A stretch of 64,000 bases of DNA from Schumannella luteola. Lineage in GTDB: Bacteria; Actinomycetota; Actinomycetes; Actinomycetales; Microbacteriaceae. Below the pieces are notes generated by a model. The model was given only the letters and a program-made list of their open reading frames with translations, had not been told where the DNA came from and ran no database searches. Position numbers and translations under genes: made by a program. Location of the stretch: contig NZ_JACBZY010000001.1 of NCBI RefSeq assembly GCF_013408685.1, positions 2,790,001-2,854,000 of the forward strand. The letters are read 5' to 3'. Below, one piece after another: positions 1 through 11,233 of the stretch. Within the stretch, counting starts at the first letter, position 1, and each line of letters opens with the position of its first letter.

Positions 1-70
1 GCAGCGCCGTCGCGACGAACAGCCACGGCGTGGGCGAGAGCCGCTCGCGGTAGATCTCCATGGTCTCCAT
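1..70 (-). CDS. DUF3093 family protein (5' end only)
   Basis: Only the first 23 or so codons lie in the window; the gene runs off the left edge. The minus-strand frame begins METMEIYRERLSPTPW and continues with hydrophobic residues. A YRERL-Pro-Trp opening running into a membrane segment is how the small actinobacterial DUF3093 proteins begin, and these are commonly encoded divergently from dut, as here. Two in-frame ATG codons (at 70 and 61) could start translation, and neither has a clear ribosome binding site. The molecular function of DUF3093 is not known to me. Confidence 0.6.
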   Translation of the reverse strand, partial: METMEIYRERLSPTPWLFVATAL

Positions 71-139
71 TGTCGGGCACCGGCGCTGGACGCCTGACCG
101 CAGCGGACCATCGGGGTGCGCCGCCGCGGCCCGACCCCC

Positions 140-145
140 TAGCCT
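140..145 (+). promoter_or_regulatory. -10 element for leaderless dut
   Basis: TAGCCT lies 7 nt upstream of the GTG at 153. That spacing places the transcription start at or next to the start codon, the arrangement expected of a leaderless actinobacterial mRNA. It also explains why no Shine-Dalgarno precedes dut. Confidence 0.5.
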
Positions 146-152
146 CGTCTGC

Positions 153-677
153 GTGAGCGAGGCGTGCGAGGTCCTGATCGTGTCCGAGACGGTGCCGGAC
201 TACGCGCATCCCGGTGACGCGGGCGCCGACCTGCGCGCGGCCGAGCCGGCCGTGCTCGCCCCCGGTGAGCGCGCCGTGGTCGGCACGGGCGTCGCGATCG
301 CCCTGCCCGACGGCTACGCCGCCTTCGTCGTGCCGCGCAGCGGCCTCGCCGCGAAGCACGGCATCACGATCGTGAACAGCCCCGGCACGGTGGATGCCGG
401 CTACCGCGGCGAGATCAAGGTCACCCTCCTGAACACCGACGCCCGGGTGCCGTATTCTGTCGCGGTCGGCGACCGGATCGCCCAGCTGATCGTGATGCCC
501 GTGACCCGCGCCCGCTTCGTGCCCGTGGATCGACTGCCGGGCAGCGAACGCGGCGAGGGCGGCTTCGGCTCCACCGGCTACGCGCACCGCACCGCCGGCG
601 CCGCGCCAGCCGCCGACAGCGATGCGAACGGCGCCGCCCCGACCGGGGATGCCGCCACGACAGGAGAGCAGCGATGA
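153..677 (+). CDS. dut: dUTP diphosphatase
   Basis: Trimeric dUTPase, which hydrolyses dUTP to dUMP and pyrophosphate, keeping uracil out of DNA and feeding dTMP synthesis. All five family motifs are visible in the 174-aa product: motif I HPGDAGADLRA (residues 19-29), motif II PRSGLA (61-66), motif III with catalytic Asp81 and Tyr84 in GTVDAGYRGEIK, motif IV RIAQLIV, and motif V GEGGFGSTG. An Ala-rich tail of about 30 residues follows motif V. The frame is open further upstream, but the GTG at 153 is preferred because of the -10 element 7 nt before it and because the upstream residues are not dUTPase-like. The stop overlaps the DUF3710 start as ATGA. Confidence 0.95.
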   Translation: MSEACEVLIVSETVPDYAHPGDAGADLRAAEPAVLAPGERAVVGTGVAIALPDGYAAFVVPRSGLAAKHGITIVNSPGTVDAGYRGEIKVTLLNTDARVPYSVAVGDRIAQLIVMPVTRARFVPVDRLPGSERGEGGFGSTGYAHRTAGAAPAADSDANGAAPTGDAATTGEQR

Positions 678-1420
678 GCCCCCGCCAGTCCCGCAAGTCC
701 CGCAAGGCCGAGGCCGAGAGCGCCGTCGAGAACGCGGAGGTCGCCGAGATCGAGGCCGATCTCGAGACCGAGGTCGCCGACGACGAGCTCGAGGCGACGA
801 CCGTCGCGGTCGAGAGCGGCGCGGACGACGAGGAGGCGGTCGTCGACCAGCCGAAGTCGGCGCCCGAGGACCGCGACACCGAGGGTCCCCTCGACGAAGC
901 CGAGTCGAACCCGGTGCGCCCCTACGTCGATCTCGGCGGCGTCAAGATCCTGCCTCGCCCCGAGCTGGGCCTGCGTCTCGAGGTCGAGGAGGGCAGCCAG
1001 CGCGTCGTCGCCGTCGCCCTCGACTTCGCCGAGTCCACGCTGCAGGTGCAGCCCTTCGCCGCGCCGCGCTCGAGCGGCCTGTGGCACGAGATCCGCGAGC
1101 AGATCGCCGAGCAGCTGCGCCGCCAGGGCGGCGAGGTCGAGGAGCGCGACGGCGCGCTCGGGCCCGAGCTGCTGACGCGCATCCCCGCCCCGGCCGGCGC
1201 CGAGGGCGGCACCCGCGTCGCGCGCTTCGTCGGCGTCGACGGCCCCCGCTGGTTCCTGCGCGGTGTCATCAGCGGCAAGGCCGCGGTCGAGGAGAAGGCC
1301 GGCGCCGAGATCGAGGAGCTGTTCCGCAGCATCGTCGTGGTGCGCGGCGGTCAGCCGATGCCCCCGCGCGACCTCATCCCGCTGCACGTGCCCGCCGGCG
1401 CCCAGCCCGACGCCGGATGA
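674..1420 (+). CDS. DUF3710 domain-containing protein
   Basis: A 248-aa protein of the actinobacterial DUF3710 family, which has no established function. The first 75 residues are charged and low-complexity (basic Ser/Arg/Lys start, then an acidic Glu/Asp/Ala stretch), typical of a disordered tail. The conserved domain begins near NPVRPYVDLGG and runs to the end, including a VQPFAAPRSSGLW segment. There is no signal peptide or membrane segment, so it is probably cytosolic. It is translationally coupled on both sides (ATGA overlaps with dut and the DUF3159 gene), so the three form one operon. That gene order is common in actinobacteria. Confidence 0.85.
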   Translation: MSPRQSRKSRKAEAESAVENAEVAEIEADLETEVADDELEATTVAVESGADDEEAVVDQPKSAPEDRDTEGPLDEAESNPVRPYVDLGGVKILPRPELGLRLEVEEGSQRVVAVALDFAESTLQVQPFAAPRSSGLWHEIREQIAEQLRRQGGEVEERDGALGPELLTRIPAPAGAEGGTRVARFVGVDGPRWFLRGVISGKAAVEEKAGAEIEELFRSIVVVRGGQPMPPRDLIPLHVPAGAQPDAG

Positions 1421-2163
1421 GCGACGAGCGCGACGACACCGCGTCCGCTCCGGCCGACGCCGAGCGCCCGCCCACCTTCCAGGAGGCGATGGCGCAGGCG
1501 GCACGGCGCTCCGGCCTCGGGCATGTGAAGCCGGGGGAGGCCCCGACAGCGGGCGCCCTCCTCGGCGCCATGGGCGGCATCCGCGGCCTGATCGAGTCGA
1601 TCCTGCCGGGCATCGGCTTCCTGGTCACCTACACGATCACGCAGCAGCTGCTGCCCTCGGTCATCGCGCCCGCGGTGCTCGCGGTGCTGCTCATCGTCGC
1701 CCGCGTGATCCAGCGCCAGCCGGTCATGACCGCCGTGGCGGGCCTGCTCGGCATCGTCATCTCGGCCGGGCTGGCGCTCTGGACCGGCAACGCCTCGAAC
1801 AACTTCCTGCCCGGGTTCTTCATCAACGGCGGCACCGCGCTGCTGGTGATCATCACGATCCTCGTGCGCCGCCCGATCGTGGGCCTCATCGCCGGATTCC
1901 TGACCGGCGACGCGGACTGGCCGAAGGACCGCGCCAAGCTGCGCGTCGCCACGATCGCGTCGATCTTCTGGGCCGCGCTGTCGCTGCTGCGCCTGGGCGT
2001 GCAGCTGCCGCTCTACCTGGCCGATGCGACGCAGGCCCTGGGTGCCACGAAGCTCATCATGGGGGTGCCCTTCTACGCCGCGCTGCTCTGGGTCACCTGG
2101 CTCATGATGCGTGCCGCCTGGACACGCCCCGCCGAGGACGAGAAGCCCGCCTCCGACGTGTAA
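1417..2163 (+). CDS. DUF3159 domain-containing membrane protein
   Basis: A 248-aa integral membrane protein of family DUF3159, function unknown. A polar N-terminus of about 65 residues precedes several strongly hydrophobic segments (for example [50 protein letters not shown], and two more near the C-terminus), giving about five or six membrane passes. A conserved-looking soluble loop [14 protein letters not shown] lies between the later segments. The ATG overlaps the DUF3710 stop (ATGA), making it the third gene of the dut operon. The last codon is followed by a dyad that probably belongs to aconitase control. Confidence 0.85.
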   Translation: MSDERDDTASAPADAERPPTFQEAMAQAARRSGLGHVKPGEAPTAGALLGAMGGIRGLIESILPGIGFLVTYTITQQLLPSVIAPAVLAVLLIVARVIQRQPVMTAVAGLLGIVISAGLALWTGNASNNFLPGFFINGGTALLVIITILVRRPIVGLIAGFLTGDADWPKDRAKLRVATIASIFWAALSLLRLGVQLPLYLADATQALGATKLIMGVPFYAALLWVTWLMMRAAWTRPAEDEKPASDV

Positions 2164-2165
2164 AG

Positions 2166-2183
2166 TATCTCGATGTCGAGATA
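2166..2183. promoter_or_regulatory. Inverted repeat upstream of aconitase
   Basis: TATCTCGA-TG-TCGAGATA is a dyad with perfect 8-bp arms and a 2-bp centre. It begins 2 nt after the DUF3159 stop and lies 114 nt before the acnA start. It is too short and AT-flanked for a good terminator and looks like a site for a dimeric regulator. Which regulator binds is not determined by the sequence. Confidence 0.5.
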
Positions 2184-2224
2184 AATCGACGCGTCCATCC
2201 CGGGTTCATCCGGGGGTCGCAGGC

Positions 2225-2239
2225 TTAGGCTTGCCTTGC
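2225..2239. promoter_or_regulatory. Weak iron-box-like sequence
   Basis: TTAGGCTTGCCTTGC contains an AGGC-TT-GCCT dyad and matches an idealised DtxR/IdeR box (TTAGGTTAGCCTAAC) at about 11 of 15 positions. The gene downstream encodes an iron-sulphur enzyme, so iron control would make sense. The match is partial and could be chance in GC-rich DNA. Confidence 0.2.
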
Positions 2240-2296
2240 TGGACGGGGTTGTCCGGACCCCACCAGGATGGACGCGAGTTCACGGAGGAGACAGCA

Positions 2297-5155
<2,859 letters not shown>

Positions 5156-5172
5156 GGTCTGACGCGACACCC

Positions 5173-5209
5173 GCGAAGGCCCGTCCCGCACGCCGGGGCG
5201 GGCCTTCGC
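5173..5209 (+). terminator. Hairpin terminator after acnA
   Basis: GCGAAGGCCCG is mirrored by CGGGCCTTCGC around a CCCG/CGGG inner stem, forming a long GC-rich hairpin 17 nt after the aconitase stop. There is no T-tract, which is usual for this kind of genome. Confidence 0.7.
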
Positions 5210-5303
5210 CGCGTCTGGTCCGTATCCGATCCGTGACCTCCGCGTCCGCCGAGCGGGGGCGGATGACGCGGGCCGCATCGAGCCCGGGGAATAGGCTGAA
5301 ACC

Positions 5304-7247
5304 ATGTCACTGCTCGAGACGATCCACGGTCCGCGCGACCTCGATCGGCTCTCGCCGGGCCAGATGCTGGTGCTGGCGGGGGAGATCCGCCGCTTCCTGG
5401 TCGCCGAGGTCGCGAAGACCGGCGGGCACCTCGGACCGAACCTCGGCGTCGTCGAGCTGACCCTCGCCATCCACCGCGTCTTCGAGTCGCCGAAGGACGC
5501 GATCATCTTCGACACCGGGCACCAGAGCTACGTGCACAAGCTGGTGACCGGGCGGCAGGACTTCTCGCACCTGCGCGAGCGCGGCGGCCTCGCCGGCTAC
5601 CCGCAGCGCTCGGAGAGCGAGCACGACATCGTCGAGTCGTCGCACGCCTCCAGCTCGCTCAGCTGGGCCGACGGCATCGCGCGCTCCTTCGCCATGACCG
5701 GACAGGACGACCGCCACGTCGTCGCGGTCGTCGGCGACGGCGCGCTGACCGGCGGGATGACCTGGGAGGCGCTCAACAACATCAGCGACGACAACGTGCG
5801 CCGCCTCGTCATCGTCGTCAACGACAACGGCCGCAGCTATGCACCGACGATCGGCGGCATGGCCCGCTTCCTCAGCACCGTGCGCACGCGCCCCGCCTAC
5901 CGCTCGCTGCACCGCTCGAGCGAGGCCGTCTTCGGCAGGCTCGGCCCGGTCGGCCGCGCCGTGTATCGCGGTGTGCGCGGCGGCACCCACGGCTTCCTCA
6001 GCCGCTTCGTCAACAACGAGGCGCTCTACTCCAACCTCGACATCAAGTACATCGGCCCCGTCAACGGGCACGATCAGGAGGCGATGGAGGAGGCGCTGCG
6101 CCAGGCCAAGGAGTACGCGGCGCCGGTCATCGTGCATGCGATCACCGAGAAGGGGCACGGCTTCGAGCCGGCCGTGCACGACCAGGCCGATCAGTTCCAC
6201 GCCGTCGGCCAGATCGACCCCGAGACCGGTGAACCGGTCGAGGTCGCATCCAAGCCGTCGTGGACGAGCGTGTTCGCCGACGAGATCGTCGCCCTCGCCG
6301 AGCGCGACCCCAAGCTCGTCGGCATCACCGCCGCGATGCTGCGCCCCGTCGGCCTGCACCGCTTCGCGGAGCGCTTCCCCGAGCGCGTCTTCGACGTCGG
6401 CATCGCCGAGCAGCACGCCGTCACGAGCGCCGCGGGTCTCGCCTTCGGCGGACTGCACCCGGTCGTCGCGCTCTACGCGACCTTCGTCAACCGCGCCTTC
6501 GACCAGCTGATGATGGATGTCGCGCTGCACAAGGCCGGCGTCACCCTCGTGCTCGACCGCGCCGGCGTGACCGGCCCCGACGGCCCCAGCCATCACGGCA
6601 TGTGGGATCTCGCGGTGCTGCAGGCGATCCCCGGCATCCGCATCGCCGCCCCGCGCGACGCGACCCGCCTCCGCGAGGAGCTCGCCGAGGCCGTCGCCGT
6701 CGATGACGGCCCCACCGTGCTGCGCTTCTCGAAGGGCTCGGTCGGCAGCGAGTACGACGCCGTGCGCCGAACGGACGACGGTGTGGACGTGCTGCGCGAG
6801 GCGCCCCATCGCGATGTGCTGCTCGTCGCGGTCGGCCCCATGGCGAAACTCGCGATGACCGTCGCCGAGCGCCTCGCCGCGCAGGGGATCGGCGCCACCG
6901 TCGTGGATCCCCGCTGGGTCGTGCCGGTGCCCGCGAGCGTGATCGAGCTCGCCGCTCAGCACCGGCTCGTGGTCTCGATCGAGGACGGCATCCGCGTCGG
7001 CGGCATCGGCACCCGCATCCGCCAGGACCTGCGCGCCGCGGGCGTCGACACCGCGGTGGACGAGCTCGGTCTGCCCGACGAGTTCCTCGATCACGCCAGC
7101 CGCGATCAGATCCTCGAGCAGGTCGGTCTCACCGACCAGGCGATCGCGCGCGACATCGTGGCGCAGGTGCTCGGCACCCGCATCCCGCGGGCGCGTCCGC
7201 TGCCCGACGAGATGGTGCTGCGCGACGACGTGCTGCGGCGCGACTGA
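5304..7247 (+). CDS. dxs: 1-deoxy-D-xylulose-5-phosphate synthase
   Basis: Thiamine-diphosphate enzyme (647 aa) condensing pyruvate and glyceraldehyde 3-phosphate to DXP, the first step of the MEP isoprenoid pathway. The N-terminal TPP domain shows [15 protein letters not shown] and the Mg/TPP motif [17 protein letters not shown]...NDN. The pyrimidine-binding domain has [16 protein letters not shown] (with the catalytic Glu), followed by [11 protein letters not shown] and [16 protein letters not shown] transketolase C-terminal domain ends the protein. The ATG at 5304 gives a full-length N-terminus. It is transcribed alone: a hairpin separates it from acnA, and the next gene has its own promoter-like region. 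Confidence 0.95.
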   Translation: MSLLETIHGPRDLDRLSPGQMLVLAGEIRRFLVAEVAKTGGHLGPNLGVVELTLAIHRVFESPKDAIIFDTGHQSYVHKLVTGRQDFSHLRERGGLAGYPQRSESEHDIVESSHASSSLSWADGIARSFAMTGQDDRHVVAVVGDGALTGGMTWEALNNISDDNVRRLVIVVNDNGRSYAPTIGGMARFLSTVRTRPAYRSLHRSSEAVFGRLGPVGRAVYRGVRGGTHGFLSRFVNNEALYSNLDIKYIGPVNGHDQEAMEEALRQAKEYAAPVIVHAITEKGHGFEPAVHDQADQFHAVGQIDPETGEPVEVASKPSWTSVFADEIVALAERDPKLVGITAAMLRPVGLHRFAERFPERVFDVGIAEQHAVTSAAGLAFGGLHPVVALYATFVNRAFDQLMMDVALHKAGVTLVLDRAGVTGPDGPSHHGMWDLAVLQAIPGIRIAAPRDATRLREELAEAVAVDDGPTVLRFSKGSVGSEYDAVRRTDDGVDVLREAPHRDVLLVAVGPMAKLAMTVAERLAAQGIGATVVDPRWVVPVPASVIELAAQHRLVVSIEDGIRVGGIGTRIRQDLRAAGVDTAVDELGLPDEFLDHASRDQILEQVGLTDQAIARDIVAQVLGTRIPRARPLPDEMVLRDDVLRRD

Positions 7248-7296
7248 GCAGCGGCGCCCGTCGACCCCCGGTCCCCGCGGATGTCGTGGTCGCCTC

Positions 7297-7302
7297 TAGA
7301 CT
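7297..7302 (+). promoter_or_regulatory. -10 element upstream of MFS transporter
   Basis: TAGACT directly abuts the dyad at 7303-7321, so the predicted transcription start falls inside that dyad. No convincing -35 is visible. The leader would be about 165 nt long and contains a CCCGGAT/ATCCGGG inverted repeat. Confidence 0.35.
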
Positions 7303-7321
7303 ATGTGTACAGTGTGAACAT
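7303..7321. promoter_or_regulatory. Candidate operator for the MFS transporter
   Basis: The 19-bp dyad ATGTnnACAnTGTnnACAT is symmetric at 14 positions and overlaps the predicted transcription start. TetR or MarR repressors of efflux pumps often bind this way. No regulator gene is adjacent, so the partner is unknown. Confidence 0.45.
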
Positions 7322-7474
7322 CCGGTCGGCTCTGCACGCCGCGCCCGGATGCTCGCCGATCGACGCGATCCGGGAATGCTCCGCCTCCCGTCGCGTTGAA
7401 CCTCCGAGCACCCCCACCACCCGCGCCACGAGCGCCTCAGCGGTTCCGACCGCGCCCTGAGACCAGGAGACCTT

Positions 7475-8995
7475 GTGACCGACAACGCCATCCGCGATCC
7501 CCAGACCGGCGGTTTCGACGCCGCCGGGGGCGAGCCGGAACTCGACGACGCCACGCGCCGGCGCAACCGCACCGCCCTCGTGCTGCTGCTCGCCGCGACC
7601 TTCACCGTCTTCCTCAACGAGACCACGATGAGCGTCGCGATCCCGACGATCATCGACGACCTCGACATCACCGCGGCCGCAGGCCAGTGGCTCACGACGG
7701 CCTTCGCGCTCACGCTCGCAGTCGTCATCCCCGTGACCGGGTGGCTGCTGCAGCGCCTCTCGACCCGTCAGGTGTTCATCGCGGCGCTCGTGCTGTTCTC
7801 GGCCGGCACCCTGATCGCCGCGACGGCGCCCGTGTTCGGCGTGCTGCTCGTCGGCCGCGTCGTGCAGGCGAGCGGCACCGCCCTGATGATGCCGCTCATG
7901 ATGACGACGATGCTGACGATCGTGCCGATGAGCCAGCGCGGCCGCATCATGGGCCGCGTCTCGATCGTCATGTCGGTCGCGCCCGCCGTCGGGCCTGCCA
8001 TCTCGGGGGTGCTGCTCGAGGCGTTCCACCACCAGTGGCGCGGGCTGTTCTGGGTCATGCTGCCGATCGCGCTGGTCATGCTCGTGATCGGCGTGCTGCG
8101 CGTGCCGAACGTGTCCGAGCTGAAGCGGATCCCGCTCGACGTGCTCTCGGTGATCCTGTCGGCGATCGGCTTCGCCGGCTTCGTCTACGGCCTCTCGAGC
8201 CTCGGCGAGGCCGCGGAGTCGGGCACCATGGTGCCGCCGTGGGTGCCGCTCGTCGTCGGACTCGTCTTCCTCGCGCTGTTCGCGCTGCGCCAGTTCGCCC
8301 TGCAGCGTCGCGACGCGGCGTTCCTCGACCTGCGCGCCTTCAACGCCCGTCCCTTCACCCTGGCGGTGATCATGCTGGCGATCGGCATGCTGGCCCTGTT
8401 CGGCATGGTGATCCTGCTGCCGATCTACCTGCAGAACGCGCTCGACCTGCCGACCACCACGATCGGCCTGATGCTGCTGCCCGGGCCGCTGCTCTCGGGA
8501 CTGCTCGGGCCTCTGGTCGGACGCCTCTACGACCGCGTCGGACCGCTGCCGCTGGTCGTGCCCGGCTCCATCGTGCTGAGCATCTCGTTCTGGCTCTTCG
8601 CCTTCGGCCTCGGCGTCGCGACGCCGATCTGGGTCGTCGTGCTCGCCAACGTGCTGCTGGGCCTGGGCCTCGCGTTCCTGTTCACCCCGCTGTTCTCGAG
8701 CGGACTCGGGTCGCTGCCGCCCCACCTCTACTCGCACGGCTCCGCGCTCGTCTCGACGCTGCAGCAGGTCGCCGGCGCCGCCGGCACCGCGATCTTCGTC
8801 GCGCTGCTGTCGATCGGCATGGCCGCCGCGGGGGAGACGGACGTGACGGTCGCCTCGCCCGAGCAGATCGTGGCGGGCGTGCACCAGGCGTTCATCGTCG
8901 GCGCGTTCATCACGCTGGCGCTCATCGCGGTGTCGTTCTTCGTGCGCAAGCCGGCCGTGCAGCCGGGCATGGAGGGCATGCCCGCCCCGCACTGA
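7475..8995 (+). CDS. MFS transporter, DHA2 (EmrB/QacA) family
   Basis: A 506-aa inner-membrane proton-coupled exporter of the major facilitator superfamily. After a polar N-terminus of about 30 residues there are roughly 14 hydrophobic segments. This is the 14-TM DHA2 layout rather than the 12-TM DHA1 layout. FLNETTMSVAIPTI in TM1 and TGWLLQRLSTRQVF after TM2 are typical of EmrB/QacA multidrug exporters. The GTG at 7475 has AGGAG about 7 nt upstream. The substrate cannot be read from the sequence. A symmetric dyad over its promoter suggests ligand-induced expression. A strong hairpin separates it from the convergent fadB. Confidence 0.85.
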   Translation: MTDNAIRDPQTGGFDAAGGEPELDDATRRRNRTALVLLLAATFTVFLNETTMSVAIPTIIDDLDITAAAGQWLTTAFALTLAVVIPVTGWLLQRLSTRQVFIAALVLFSAGTLIAATAPVFGVLLVGRVVQASGTALMMPLMMTTMLTIVPMSQRGRIMGRVSIVMSVAPAVGPAISGVLLEAFHHQWRGLFWVMLPIALVMLVIGVLRVPNVSELKRIPLDVLSVILSAIGFAGFVYGLSSLGEAAESGTMVPPWVPLVVGLVFLALFALRQFALQRRDAAFLDLRAFNARPFTLAVIMLAIGMLALFGMVILLPIYLQNALDLPTTTIGLMLLPGPLLSGLLGPLVGRLYDRVGPLPLVVPGSIVLSISFWLFAFGLGVATPIWVVVLANVLLGLGLAFLFTPLFSSGLGSLPPHLYSHGSALVSTLQQVAGAAGTAIFVALLSIGMAAAGETDVTVASPEQIVAGVHQAFIVGAFITLALIAVSFFVRKPAVQPGMEGMPAPH

Positions 8996-9008
8996 GCGGA
9001 AGCACCAG

Positions 9009-9057
9009 CTGAACGACGAAGGCCCCGGGATCCGATCCCGGGGCCTTCGTCGTTCAG
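9009..9057. terminator. Bidirectional terminator between MFS gene and fadB
   Basis: Two perfect 24-bp arms (9009-9032 and 9034-9057) centred on a GGCCCCGGGATC core fold into one of the longest hairpins in the window. It lies between two convergent genes, 13 nt from each stop. The outer part is A/T-containing on both sides, so it can serve both directions. Confidence 0.85.
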
Positions 9058-9070
9058 TCCAAGATGCGGC

Positions 9071-11233
9071 TCACGCCACCCCGACGATCTTCGGGTGGTG
9101 GAAGGTGTCGCCGAAGGCGCGCTCCGAGGCTCCGACCCGGTCGAGGTACGGCGTGACGCCGCCCATCTGGAAGGGGTAGCCGGCGCCGAGGATCAGGCAG
9201 AGGTCGATGTCCTCCGCCGCCGCGACGACATCCGCCTCGAGCATGCGGTGGATCTCGTCGGCCAGCCCGTCTTCGAAGCGCTGACGCAGCTGCTCGGCCG
9301 TGTACGGCGTCGCCTCCTTCGCCCGATGCTTGTCGACGATCTTCTGGGCTGCCTTGTCGACGCCCTTGACCTTGCCCTTGGAGTCCTTCTCGTAGATGTG
9401 CCCGAGCTCGGCGAGTTCGTGCAGCGCCGCGCTCTCGAAGAAGCGCTCCGGGAAGGCCGCGTGGTGCGTGTCGAGCACGTGCGCGCCGACCTTGAGCCCG
9501 ACGAGCTCGAGCAGCACGAAGGGGTCCATCGGGAGGCCGAAGGGACGCTGCGCCTCGACGACGGTCTCGAAGGAGGTGCCCTGCTCGACCGCGTGCATCG
9601 CCTCGCCGAGCACCTTCGCCAGCACGCGGTTGACCACGAAGCCGGGGGTGTCGGTGGTGATGACCGCGTTCTTGCGCAGCCCCTTGGCCGTGACCATCGC
9701 GGTGCTCAGCGCCTCGTCGGTCGTCGCCGGCGTCTTCACGACCTCGATCAGCGGCATGACCGCGACCGGGTTGAAGAAGTGGAAGCCGACGAGGCGCTCC
9801 GGGTGCTTGAGCTTCGCCCCGATCTGCTCGACCGAGAGCGAAGAGGTGTTCGTCGCCAGGATCGCGTCATCGGCGATGTACTGCTCGACCTCGGCGAAGA
9901 CCGACTGCTTCACGCCGAGCTCTTCGAAGACGGCCTCGATGACCCAGTCGCAGTCGGCGAAGTCGGCCTTGTCGACCGTGCCGGTCACCAGCGCCTTGAG
10001 GCGGTTCGCCTCGTCGGAGTCGATGCGGCCCTTGCCGAGCAGCGTGTCGATCTCCGAGTGGATGTACTCCACGCCTTTGTCGACGCGCGCCTGGTCGAGA
10101 TCGGTGATGACGACCGGAACCTGCAGGCGGCGCACGAACAGCAGCGCGAACTGCGAGGCCATGAGCCCGGCGCCGAGCACGCCGATCTTGCCGATCTTCT
10201 TCGCGATCTTCGGGTCGGGGGCGCCGGCCGGCTTCTTGGCGCGCTTCTGCACGAGGTTGAAGGCGTAGATCGAGGCGCGGAACTGGTCGCCCGAGATGAG
10301 GTCGGCGAGCGCCTCGTCTTCGGCCGCGAATCCGGTGGCCTTGTCGGTGTTCTTCGCCGCCTTGAGCAGCTCCAGCGCCTTGTAGGGGCTCTTCGGCACG
10401 CGGCCGATGCGCGAGGCGAGGGTCTTCTCGGCGATGCCGATCGCGACATCCCACTTGACCGCGCGCTCGAGCTTGCCGGGCGCGTTCTTGCGCTTGACCA
10501 CGGTCTTCCCGGTGATGACGCCGTCGGCGAAGCGCAGCGACTCCTCGAGGAAGTTCGCGGGGCCGAAGATCGCATCCGCCATGCCAAGGTCGAAGGCCTG
10601 CTGAGCCTTGAGCATCCGGTTGTTCTTGAGCGGGTTCGAGATGATCACCTCGAGCGCGTTCTCGATGCCGATCAGGTTCGGCAGCAGCCAGGCGCCGCCC
10701 CAGCCGGGGATGATGCCGAGGAAGACCTCGGGCAGCGCGAGCGCCGGAACCGAGCTGTCGATCGTGCGGTAGTCGGAGTTGAGGCCGATCTCCACGCCGC
10801 CGCCGAGGGCGAGGCCGTTGATGAAGGTGAACGACGGCACGCCCAGCGTCGACAGCTTGCCGAGGGCGAGGTGCCCGAGCTGCGCCATCAGCAGTCCGGT
10901 CTCGCGGTCGGGGATCTCGCCGACCTTCGACAGATCGGCGCCGGCGGCGAGGATGAACGGCTTGCCGGTCACCGCGACGCCGTGGATCTCGCCGGCGGCG
11001 GCGCGGTCACGCAGCTCGTCGAGCGTGCGGGACAGCTCGAGCAGGGTCGCCGGGCCGAGCGTCGACGGTCGGGTGTGGTCGCGCCCGTTGTCGAGCGTGA
11101 GCAGGGCGAGCACCTTGCCGCTCGGCAGGGTGATGTCGCGCACGTAGGAGTGCGTGACGACCTCGTCGGGGTCGAGCGCCGCCAGCTTGTCGAAGCGGCT
11201 GAGGTCGGCGGATGCGGTGTTCACGTCGGTCAC
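9071..11233 (-). CDS. fadB: 3-hydroxyacyl-CoA dehydrogenase / enoyl-CoA hydratase
   Basis: Multifunctional beta-oxidation alpha subunit (720 aa) that hydrates enoyl-CoA and oxidises 3-hydroxyacyl-CoA with NAD. The crotonase domain (about residues 30-300) shows GLALGGGVEIGL and ALPEVFLGIIPGWGG, with the two catalytic glutamates. The NAD-binding dehydrogenase domain starts near residue 350 with GVLGAGLMASQ and carries the catalytic HFFNP. The C-terminal dehydrogenase domain begins around DTPGFVVNRVL near residue 530. The GTG start at 11233 overlaps the fadA stop as GTGA, so the two are translationally coupled as a FadA/FadB complex. A frame open further upstream is only antisense to fadA and was ignored. 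Confidence 0.93.
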   Translation of the reverse strand: MTDVNTASADLSRFDKLAALDPDEVVTHSYVRDITLPSGKVLALLTLDNGRDHTRPSTLGPATLLELSRTLDELRDRAAAGEIHGVAVTGKPFILAAGADLSKVGEIPDRETGLLMAQLGHLALGKLSTLGVPSFTFINGLALGGGVEIGLNSDYRTIDSSVPALALPEVFLGIIPGWGGAWLLPNLIGIENALEVIISNPLKNNRMLKAQQAFDLGMADAIFGPANFLEESLRFADGVITGKTVVKRKNAPGKLERAVKWDVAIGIAEKTLASRIGRVPKSPYKALELLKAAKNTDKATGFAAEDEALADLISGDQFRASIYAFNLVQKRAKKPAGAPDPKIAKKIGKIGVLGAGLMASQFALLFVRRLQVPVVITDLDQARVDKGVEYIHSEIDTLLGKGRIDSDEANRLKALVTGTVDKADFADCDWVIEAVFEELGVKQSVFAEVEQYIADDAILATNTSSLSVEQIGAKLKHPERLVGFHFFNPVAVMPLIEVVKTPATTDEALSTAMVTAKGLRKNAVITTDTPGFVVNRVLAKVLGEAMHAVEQGTSFETVVEAQRPFGLPMDPFVLLELVGLKVGAHVLDTHHAAFPERFFESAALHELAELGHIYEKDSKGKVKGVDKAAQKIVDKHRAKEATPYTAEQLRQRFEDGLADEIHRMLEADVVAAAEDIDLCLILGAGYPFQMGGVTPYLDRVGASERAFGDTFHHPKIVGVA

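Noticed and set aside
2225-2239. Confident DtxR/IdeR iron box
   Set aside because: Only about 11 of 15 positions match; it is kept as a low-confidence feature and not used to claim iron regulation.
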